Below, in pieces: positions 14,621-20,228 of a stretch of 21,375 nt of DNA (positions are counted from its first letter, which is position 1; every line of letters begins with the position of its first letter). The stretch lies in assembly GCA_021797385.1 (NCBI GenBank), contig JAJZZW010000010.1, positions 1 through 21,375 on the forward strand, written 5' to 3'. A program made the translations under genes and the position numbers. The stretch is from Thermoplasmata archaeon (GTDB taxonomy: Archaea; Thermoplasmatota; Thermoplasmata; Thermoplasmatales; Thermoplasmataceae). The notes beneath the pieces are model-generated. The model worked only from the letters and a program-made list of their open reading frames with translations. It did not search any database and had not been told where the DNA came from.

Positions 14621-15982
14621 ATGATGCATAAATACGGAATCCTGGCGGTCACAACTCTCAGCACGCTCATGGCCGCAATTGATTCCACTATTGTGTATCT
14701 CGCGTTGCCTGCCATGGGTGAAACATTTCATTCAGGTATTTCATATCTAACAATAGTTGTAAGTGCATATCTTATCTCCACAACCGTAATGCTTGTTCCT
14801 GCCATTGAAATTACCAAAAGAATAGGAAATAGAAATTTTTATATTATAGGGTTTTCGGTATTTACAATTTCATCCCTAATTATAGCAGTTTCTTTAAATA
14901 TATTTTCTGTTATAGTTTTCAGATTTACTGAGGGAATAGGTGCGGGAATAATGACATCATCGGATATACCTATTATTCTCGGTGCATTCAAAAGGGGTGA
15001 GCGAGGAAAGGCAATAGGGTTGAATTCCATAGCATGGTCCATTGGAACTGTGACCGGCCCAGTACTTGGTGGTTTTCTAGTTGCAATTAACTGGCGTTAT
15101 ATCTTTCTGATCAACGTTCCCATAGGAATAGCGGCAATATACACCGGTTTTAGGGTTATAAGAAATGAAAAGCCGGTAAAACTGCCTTTGAAATATAAAT
15201 CTGCTATTTCTATGGCAGTATTCATTATTCCCCTTGTGCTGGGTATTGCATTAATAAATGCATATTACCTGATCATTGCCGTGGCTATATTCCCATTTTT
15301 CATCTATATCCAGATTAAAAATCCTGTGATTGAAAAAAAGTTATTGAACAATATAAGATTCTCATTGATTACGGTTGCTTCATTTCTTGAGTCATTTGTG
15401 TTTTTTTCCGTGTTATTTGCACTGAGCCTTTACTTTGAAAGTGATCTGGGAATAGGCAGTATTAAGACAGGATTGCTTATAATGACATATCCGCTTGCAT
15501 CCATAATATCCAGTCCCATCGGTGGTATGCTTTATGACAGGTATCCTAACAGTGAGGTGATAGTGGCAGCAGGTACCATAATAGAATGTGTGCCTGTAAT
15601 ATTTATTGCCCTTTACCTGAGATTTATCCCGGAGCTGCTGCTCATAGCGGGATTCGGAGGGTCACTATTCTGGTCCCCATCAACAACAATGATTACTGAT
15701 ACTCTTGGAGAGCATTACCGTGTCCAGGCAAATAATTCTATGTTTATTATGCGGGATGTGGGCATAATTACCTCTATTTCTATACTTCCCATTTTTATAT
15801 TATACTTCTCAAAAATTAATGTGACCCTCGGCGATATTTTCATTTCGAGAATACGGCTGAATATTTCAGCAGGAATAAGCGCTTATCTTATGTTTACATC
15901 CATCATTTCACTATCATCACTTATCTTCATATATGCATATCACCGGAAAACTGTGAATATGATGGAAAATGAAAGCCTGTAG
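14621..15982 (+). CDS. MFS drug/solute exporter, DHA2 (EmrB/QacA) type
   Basis: A 453-aa permease with about 14 predicted helices. TM1 has the DHA2 feature L-M-A-A-I-D-S-T-I-V-Y-L-A-L-P-A-M (about residues 17-32), including the helix-1 Asp. A loop 2-3 segment TKRIGNRNFYIIG follows near 65. Motif C in TM5 is visible as GTVTGPVLGGFLVAINWRYIFLINVPIG (about 146-173), typical of H+ antiporters that expel toxic compounds. A second-half loop IGGMLYDRYPNSEVI lies near 302. The substrate cannot be predicted. It is the last ordinary chromosomal gene before tRNA-Arg(UCG) and the mobile-element region. Confidence 0.9.
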   Translation: MMHKYGILAVTTLSTLMAAIDSTIVYLALPAMGETFHSGISYLTIVVSAYLISTTVMLVPAIEITKRIGNRNFYIIGFSVFTISSLIIAVSLNIFSVIVFRFTEGIGAGIMTSSDIPIILGAFKRGERGKAIGLNSIAWSIGTVTGPVLGGFLVAINWRYIFLINVPIGIAAIYTGFRVIRNEKPVKLPLKYKSAISMAVFIIPLVLGIALINAYYLIIAVAIFPFFIYIQIKNPVIEKKLLNNIRFSLITVASFLESFVFFSVLFALSLYFESDLGIGSIKTGLLIMTYPLASIISSPIGGMLYDRYPNSEVIVAAGTIIECVPVIFIALYLRFIPELLLIAGFGGSLFWSPSTTMITDTLGEHYRVQANNSMFIMRDVGIITSISILPIFILYFSKINVTLGDIFISRIRLNISAGISAYLMFTSIISLSSLIFIYAYHRKTVNMMENESL

Positions 15983-16033
15983 GGCCTTGCAGCATTATCA
16001 AATACTTAAATAACGAATTATGCATATACTTTT

Positions 16034-16107
16034 GGATCCGTGGGGTAGTTAGGATATCCTGCTGGCCTTCGAAGCCGATGACCCGGGTTCAAATCCCGGC
16101 GGGTCCG
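16034..16107 (+). tRNA. tRNA-Arg (anticodon UCG)
   Basis: A 74-nt cloverleaf. Acceptor GGATCCG pairs with CGGGTCC (one T-G pair); discriminator G; no encoded CCA. The T arm is CCGGG-TTCAAAT-CCCGG. The anticodon loop CTTCGAA gives UCG, reading CGA. The anticodon stem CTGGC/GCCGA has a C-A mismatch at 27-43 and a T-G pair at 28-42, so it is weaker than in related archaeal tRNA-Arg genes. Everything to its right is mobile-element material. Confidence 0.9.
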
Positions 16108-16112
16108 TACTA

Positions 16113-16145
16113 TATACGGTTTACTTTTTTGAGAAAAACCGTATA
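16113..16145 (+). terminator. Inverted repeat after tRNA-Arg (hairpin)
   Basis: TATACGGTTT (16113-16122) and AAACCGTATA (16136-16145) are a perfect 10-bp inverted repeat around a 13-nt loop containing TTTTTT. It starts five bases after the tRNA. It could end transcription or be part of an element end. Archaeal terminators usually need only the T tract, so the role is uncertain. Confidence 0.4.
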
Positions 16146-16200
16146 CCACTATTTCTACAAACAATTGATCCGTATATGTATCTTAAGAATTTTCGGCTTT

Positions 16201-16488
16201 CATTTATATAGTGCACGATCGCTGACGACACCGGAAGAGGCAAAGGAACTCCTCATTCCCGTATTGAGGGGATGTGGAAACTACTTTGCCCACAGCCTTG
16301 CATCCAAATCGTTCGCAGGCATATGGAATTATGCACAATGCAGGTTGATGTATATGTACTGCCATCAGCACAACATACCACGTAAATGGAAAAACAGGAA
16401 CATTCCGAAATACAATCTTTCCATCATGAATACCAAACCATCTACATTTCTGGGCAACGCCAGAACTCTATTCTATCGAATATTTTAA
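16201..16488 (+). pseudogene. Unidentified C-terminal gene fragment (possibly transposase-derived)
   Basis: An open frame runs from inside the tRNA to TAA 16486-16488, but protein-like sequence begins only near 16201. The best part (16228-16430) reads TTPEEAKELLIPVLRGCGN, then YFAHSLASKSFAGIWNYAQC, then RLMYMYCHQHNIPRKWKNRN. It has no start of its own. The codon use is clearly richer in GC than the flanking DNA and similar to the ISL3 relic further right. I cannot name the family. Its position among insertion-sequence fragments suggests the tail of a transposase or other element gene. Its last 47 bases overlap the frame of the DNA polymerase fragment on the other strand, so the breakpoint lies near 16440-16480. 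Confidence 0.4.
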
Positions 16489-16729
16489 TTTCAGCATTAT
16501 CAATTTTATATAAACAGTATCTCTTAGCTGATATTCCATAAAACATAACGTTGTCTAACGGTATATGATTATCATTCTCTTCAACCTTGAACATTTTAAT
16601 ATCTACTGAATAAGGATTAAGTGAACTGAAGAAATCCCGAATCTCTTTGACCTTATCCGGTAATACAAAAATACTATCTGTATCAATATAGGCTATGTAA
16701 CCGTCTTTTATGGCTATAGCTTCAGTCAT
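16442..16729 (-). pseudogene. Family-B DNA polymerase fragment (motif C region)
   Basis: A 95-aa open frame containing AIAIKDGYIAYIDTDSIFVL. This matches motif C of family-B DNA polymerases (Y-x-D-T-D-S), with the two catalytic palm aspartates near residues 16 and 18. About 50 residues later NVMFYGISAKRYCLYKID matches the K-x-Y motif (K-R-Y) that follows in the same family. The exonuclease domain, motifs A and B and the thumb are all absent. A stop lies just upstream, and the last dozen residues (RIEFWRCPEM) are probably not polymerase sequence. The fragment is therefore a relic. The G-I-S-A-K-R-Y form fits divergent PolB-like genes of mobile elements better than the chromosomal replicase, but this needs a search. 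Confidence 0.75.
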
Positions 16730-16847
16730 ACAAATAAAAAAATACAGTTGAATGGTTCAGAAAAAACACGATGCTTTGGGATTTTGGCATTGCTACTTAC
16801 AAGAAACCGCTAAAAATTAAATGTGCCTTTTCATTCTATTTGTAGTT

Positions 16848-17120
16848 TTATTCCTTTTTACCTAAAAAGCTGGTTTTGTAGCTCACTAGGACAATCATCA
16901 ATCCTATCGCTATAAGGATGCTGCCCAGAATCAGCCCACTGATACCGATATGATATGCACTGACTGTTTCCCTGCGAAGGGTAGTGCCCATGGAAGCTAG
17001 TCCATTAGGAAAAGCACTCACTGTGGTAGCGTACATTTCATATTCAACAAATCCAATTACCAAGCTGATAAAACCAATTATTGAAAGGACAAATCCGAAA
17101 ATTTTAAGAGCCTTTATCAT
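16848..17120 (-). CDS. Small two-helix membrane protein, unknown function
   Basis: A 90-aa protein with two hydrophobic helices: about residues 7-27 (IFGFVLSIIGFISLVIGFVEY) and 57-80 (HIGISGLILGSILIAIGLMIVLVSY). They are joined by a polar, probably external loop and end with a basic tail (KTSFLGKKE). I recognise no family. It has its own TATA-like box (CTTAAAATAG centred 25 nt upstream, 17141-17150). The ISL3 relic begins just beyond that promoter. It is intact although surrounded by broken mobile genes, so it may be expressed. Confidence 0.6.
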   Translation of the reverse strand: MIKALKIFGFVLSIIGFISLVIGFVEYEMYATTVSAFPNGLASMGTTLRRETVSAYHIGISGLILGSILIAIGLMIVLVSYKTSFLGKKE

Positions 17121-17156
17121 TGTTTGCCGAATTACTAATTCTATTTTAAGTTTTGT

Positions 17157-17245
17157 TCTATGCCAATCATAAACCGCTGTTTCATCCTTTGTTACAATTC
17201 GAGAAATACTCTGACATCAACTCTCTGCTGTACGGACTATCAGGA
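17157..17245 (+). repeat. 89-bp direct repeat, copy 1 (left end of ISL3 relic)
   Basis: This copy runs from TCTATGCCAATC to ACTATCAGGA. It matches 19058-19146 at 88 of 89 positions by my reading (C at 17237 against T at 19138). It contains the element end and the last about 20 transposase codons. Confidence 0.9.
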
Positions 17246-18344
17246 ATGTGATCCTCAAGGATCATCTTCGTCCCCTTATCGACAAGAGAGATGATTCTCT
17301 TCCTTGTCATGCCCTCCTTTTTGAACGGCATTCTATACCTTGAGAATACCTCGCTCATGTCTTCTTTTCCGAAGACTGCATCCAGATATCTCTGATCATT
17401 CTGGCCTTCTTTATTAGGGGATCAGGCCCTGAATGCGAGGCCCAGAAATACCAGTGCTTCCAGAACTCTTTTGCCTCTTCCACTGTACTGCAGTTCCACA
17501 GGTTCCTGAGATTCTCTTTTATGGAGTATGCACGTGCAGTTTTGAGATCAGAATTCTTCAGTTCATTGAATATCTTCCCGTATTTCTTGGGAAGATTCTC
17601 TCCGGAATAAAGCCAGAGATATTTCGTTCCCGTGAGGATATCGTTTCCATTCTTTCTCAACCTTCTGTTCTCATGCTTCCTGACATTGTCAGGAGTCCGG
17701 TTCATGTGCCTGCTTATATGGAATTTATCAAAGACGATCTTTGAATCTGCATCCTTCACATACTTCCTCGTTGATGATATGTACGGCTGCCACATATCCA
17801 TGCTGACAGCCCGTATCTTCATTCTCTTCTCTTTATCCAGCGTTTTGTAATACCTATTAAGTGGGGATTTCTTCCTGCCAGAGGATACGTGTTCCACTCC
17901 AGATTCTATGAAATTGTGGACGATTGTGACATAATCATGGTGTTTCCCGTATGATTTCTCATCTACACCCATCTCCGGACTGAAAATCCTCCCTGCAGGT
18001 CCCCTCTTAACAGCCTTATCCATTATGTGCCATGCCTGATGTCTTCTTTACATCCGTTGACTGGAAAACCTCTATTGCATGGGCTTCAAATCTGAGTGTG
18101 AATCTGGAACTCCTTTCAGACCATGGAAGGAGCACCTGGATTATGCCATGCTCCCTGCATGATACCCCTGGAGGCCCTGAATGCACATATGTCGTGAAGT
18201 CAATGCTGTCCCTGTCTCTCCATGTTCTTTCTCGCAGGTGATCTATGTACACATCAACCCTTTTCGCTGTCCGCCCGATGATCACCTTCTCCACGGTGGT
18301 TTGAGGTCAGGGAGTTCTTCATAGTCCTTTCCATCGTATTCCAT
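17182..18344 (-). pseudogene. ISL3-family transposase, broken by three frameshifts
   Basis: The coding sequence can be followed through four pieces. Piece 1 (18344 to about 18290) is MEYDGKDYEELPDLKPP. Piece 2 (to about 18020) is VIIGRTAKRVDVYIDHLRER, then CREHGIIQVLLPWSERSSRF. Piece 3 (18023-17355) includes MGVDEKSYGKHHDYVTIVHN with the first catalytic Asp, IRAVSMDMWQPYI with the second, and FDKFHISRHMN, as in ISL3 transposases. Piece 4 (about 17390 to TGA 17182-17184) is FGKEDMSEVFSRYRMPFKKE and ends SRELMSEYFSNCNKG. The frame changes near 18295, 18022 and 17375. Together they make about 385 residues, near the normal ISL3 length of about 400. No function is expected. Confidence 0.85.
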
Positions 18345-18539
18345 AGAATATTATCTAAATATGGATATTAAATCTATCCACAGAATAGTAGGAAGAATCT
18401 TAATGTTAAAGAGATCCTTATTATTTAAACGCCGACAATATAAGTCCTGAAAGAAATCAAACGCGATATAAAAGGCGAACTTTGCCCCCGAACAAACCAA
18501 ATGGGAATCTAGACTCGTGTCCAATGAAAATTTACAATA

Positions 18540-19016
18540 TTATAGGGGACCTAACCAACCCGGTGTTGTGTAATCCAGGGCAATCGCATTGTCGATCGTA
18601 ACAGTGTCAGATGTAGATGAATTTCCGTTGTAAATTACTAAATAGTACGGTGTACCAGAGGAAAAGAGAACTAAACTGATTGTGCTCCCTACATTGTTAC
18701 CCGAGTACCAACGTGCGTCTGCAATAGTTGACTCGTTTTGGGTAAATGCCCCCAACTGGCGTGCCGTCAAGACACCGACTTCGATATTATTGTTAGAAGT
18801 ATACGATCCGCTTATGGAGATAGAATAGGCTCCAGTTGGAGCCGTAAAGTTGACACAATAATATTTATCAGGGCCAACAGATTTGATGGTTCCAGAGGAT
18901 AGCAGGGTTGAAGAATGTGAAGTGGGAAGTGGTGGAAACACAACGGTTATGAGTATAACCACCACAATCGCAGTTACAGTGATTCCTATCAACTTTTTTG
19001 TGTGCCATGAAAGCAT
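18540..19016 (-). CDS. Membrane-anchored secreted beta-rich protein, unknown function
   Basis: A 158-aa protein with an N-terminal signal anchor at about residues 9-29 (IGITVTAIVVVILITVVFPPL). A Ser/Thr/Asn-rich extracellular domain follows, with alternating beta strands (KYYCVNFTAPTGAYSISISG, EVGVLTARQL, STISLVLFSSGTPYYLVIYN). Several N-x-S/T sites (NFT, NES, NSS) suggest glycosylation. The layout resembles pre-peptidase C-terminal-type or pilin-like sandwiches, but I cannot assign a family. It has its own TATA box (AATATATAA, centre 24 nt upstream). It lies between the ISL3 relic and the second copy of the ISL3 end, so it may have been carried in with them. The 189 nt downstream (18351-18539) hold no gene. 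Confidence 0.7.
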   Translation of the reverse strand: MLSWHTKKLIGITVTAIVVVILITVVFPPLPTSHSSTLLSSGTIKSVGPDKYYCVNFTAPTGAYSISISGSYTSNNNIEVGVLTARQLGAFTQNESTIADARWYSGNNVGSTISLVLFSSGTPYYLVIYNGNSSTSDTVTIDNAIALDYTTPGWLGPL

Positions 19017-19035
19017 GATACCCCAATGCGAACTC

Positions 19036-19044
19036 TTATATATT
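19036..19044 (-). promoter_or_regulatory. TATA box of the secreted protein gene
   Basis: The minus strand reads AATATATAA, centred 24 nt before the ATG at 19016. It ends 14 bp before the 89-bp ISL3-end repeat. Confidence 0.5.
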
Positions 19045-19057
19045 ATTTTCCATAGTG

Positions 19058-19146
19058 TCTATGCCAATCATAAACCGCTGTTTCATCCTTTGTTACAATT
19101 CGAGAAATACTCTGACATCAACTCTCTGCTGTACGGATTATCAGGA
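19058..19146 (+). repeat. 89-bp direct repeat, copy 2 (orphan ISL3 end)
   Basis: This is the same 89 bp as at 17157-17245 with one difference, in the same orientation. Read on the minus strand it holds only the last about 20 codons of the ISL3 transposase (SPYSRELMSEYF-type ending) and the element end. At 19147 the sequence switches to unrelated GC-rich DNA, so the rest of this copy was lost. Confidence 0.9.
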
Positions 19147-19239
19147 GTGATTCTCCGCTTTGTGCGATGACATTACCCGTGGCGATGTTGCCGCACCTCT
19201 TCCTGACGTTCCTTCTCACCTTGCGGAATAATGTCTCCA
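19147..19239 (-). pseudogene. N-terminal fragment of an unidentified (transposase-like) gene
   Basis: A minus-strand ATG at 19239 opens METLFRKVRRNVRKRCGN, then IATGNVIAQSGES, rich in Arg and high in GC compared with the flanks. At 19146 the frame passes into the ISL3-end repeat and stops after ten unrelated residues. The protein is unidentified. The basic start and its place among insertion sequences suggest an element gene cut off by the ISL3 end. Confidence 0.4.
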
Positions 19240-20028
19240 TTCTGGTTATGGATAGTTTAAACTTATACAAAGCTAAAGAGATATATATAACGAATAATTT
19301 ATATAAATATATAAGGGAGGTAATGTAAATGCCGGGACGATTATATACAGCTGAGGAGAAGTATAATATTATAATGGAATCATTCCAGAACCCTAACATT
19401 ACAATAGCAGAGATATGCCGGGAGCATGGAATAGCAGTATCAATGTTCTATAAATGGAAGGAGCAGTTCTTAGAAGGTGGAAGAAAGGGTCTGGAAGGGA
19501 AGGATCCTGATAAGGCTTTAGTTAAAGAAGTTGAAAATCTTAAATCAATAATAGGTGAAATGACCATAGCAAATGAAATTTTAAAAAAAAATTATATGAG
19601 GAGGAAAAGATGAGTTCAGTGGATGAGATGTATAACAATGGAATGAAAATAAGCAATGCATGCTATTATTCCGGAATCAACAGAATAACATACTATTACA
19701 GGAAGAAGCATGAAAACATTGAGGATAATAGACATGCAGCAAGGATTGATAATAGTACCATTAATAAAATAATAGAGCTATGCAAAGAAAGAATAACCTA
19801 TGGCTATAACAGGATCTGGGCATTATTGAGGAATTCAGGCATAAGAATAGCAAGGAAAACAGTATACAAGATAATGAAGGACAATAATCTGACACTGCCA
19901 ATGCATAGCCATAGGAACAGAAATGAATTAAAATTATTAAGAGCTGATAAACCTGAAATGCTCATAGAAACATATATTACTTATATTCCTACAAACAATG
20001 GAATGACCTATTTAATGTGCATAAAGGA
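19240..20028 (+). mobile_element. IS3-family element, 5' part, interrupted by an IS110 element
   Basis: It includes OrfA and the first part of OrfB. The left end could not be placed: no clear terminal repeat is seen between 19240 and 19328. On the right it is cut by the IS110 element at about 20028. The remainder should resume beyond the window, after the IS110 right end. Confidence 0.7.
19329..19613 (+). CDS. IS3-family transposase OrfA
   Basis: A 94-aa DNA-binding subunit. It has the helix-turn-helix TIAEICREHGIAVSMFYKWK (about residues 25-44) and then a leucine-zipper-like coiled coil (ALVKEVENLKSIIGEMTIAN, then EILKKNYMRRKR), standard for IS3 OrfA. A strong GGGAGGT ribosome site lies 7 nt before the ATG, with AT-rich TATA-like sequence (TTTATATAAATATATAAG) upstream. 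The stop overlaps the OrfB start as ATGA. At 19583-19591 there is a run of nine A after TTTT. In the OrfA frame this gives the slippery heptamer A-AAA-AAA, and a -1 shift there leads straight into OrfB. Confidence 0.9.
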   Translation: MPGRLYTAEEKYNIIMESFQNPNITIAEICREHGIAVSMFYKWKEQFLEGGRKGLEGKDPDKALVKEVENLKSIIGEMTIANEILKKNYMRRKR

Positions 20029-20035
20029 ATCATGA
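19610..20035 (+). pseudogene. IS3-family transposase OrfB, truncated by IS110 insertion
   Basis: Only the first 139 or so codons of a normally about 280-aa DDE transposase are present. The N-terminal HTH_21-type region is visible (ITYGYNRIWALLRNSGIRIA, then RKTVYKIMKDNNLTLP). The start of the catalytic core follows as ADKPEMLIETYITYIPTNNG and MTYLMCIK. In the family this reads W-x-T-D-I-T-Y-I, where the Asp is the first catalytic residue. Here the codon is TAT (Tyr), one base from GAT. After MCIK the frame enters IS110 sequence and stops two codons later. The gene is doubly dead: first catalytic Asp lost and core interrupted. Confidence 0.88.
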
Positions 20036-20041
20036 AAAACC

Positions 20042-20048
20042 TTATTTA
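20042..20048 (+). promoter_or_regulatory. Possible TATA box of the IS110 bridge RNA/transposase transcript
   Basis: TTATTTA is centred about 25 nt before 20070. This would start the RNA at the foot of the enclosing stem (20072-20083). It would leave the hairpin at 20054-20073 mostly outside the transcript. This is speculative. Confidence 0.3.
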
Positions 20049-20053
20049 GCCTC

Positions 20054-20216
20054 AGCTATATGACGATATAGCTGTGAGAATCGGAGGCGGTTTTCGAATA
20101 CATTGGCCTTCGAGGCCGTCATAAAGGATAACCGCCCTTCGACTCGATTTCTTACCTTATTAATATTTAATAAGGTGAATAGGAGTTTGTCGAGTCTTCG
20201 ATTCTGAATCTCACAG
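20054..20216 (+). ncRNA. Candidate IS110 bridge RNA
   Basis: The region folds convincingly by eye. The 5' hairpin is AGCTATAT-gacg-ATATAGCT (20054-20073). The enclosing stem is GTGAGAATCG (20074-20083) with CGATT (20199-20203) plus TCTCAC (20209-20214). Arm 1 has GGCGGTT (20086-20092) with AACCGCC (20130-20136), a symmetric internal loop of 12 nt on each side (20093-20104 and 20118-20129), and a GGCC-ttcga-GGCC tip. Arm 2 has GACTCGA (20141-20147) with TCGAGTC (20190-20196), an internal loop, and a tip hairpin ACCTTATTAA-tat-TTAATAAGGT (20154-20176). This is the two-loop plan of the bridge RNAs described for IS621-type IS110 elements (target loop, then donor loop). CATAAAGGA in arm 1 (20120-20128) equals the DNA just left of the insertion (20020-20028). 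ACCTTATT of the arm 2 hairpin equals the element's left end (20039-20046). Confidence 0.78.
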
Positions 20217-20228
20217 AACCACTAAGAG

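Larger units (their letters stand above)
17156..18350 (-). mobile_element. Degraded ISL3-family insertion sequence
   Basis: The element is about 1.2 kb. TTCTATG at 17156-17162 and the inverted CATAGAA at 18342-18348 may be remnants of its terminal inverted repeats. The left 89 bp recur at 19058-19146, which confirms where this end lies. The transposase inside is frameshifted, so the copy is inactive. The exact right boundary is uncertain. Confidence 0.7.

Noticed and set aside
16084..16107. Search for a second copy of the tRNA-Arg 3' end as an attachment-site repeat
   Set aside because: No copy was found by eye between 16108 and 21375, so a tRNA-integrating element cannot be claimed from this window.
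18444..18512. Short plus-strand frame with L-K-E-I-K-R-D-I-K-G-E-L-C
   Set aside because: It has no start codon, a stop directly upstream, only 22 codons and no recognisable family.
20104..20118. Resemblance of the bridge RNA arm 1 tip to the tRNA-Arg(UCG) anticodon arm (TGGCCTTCGAGGCCG against TGGCCTTCGAAGCCG)
   Set aside because: Fourteen of 15 bases match, but the sequence is a simple palindromic hairpin in both. No wider similarity is seen, so chance is the best explanation.
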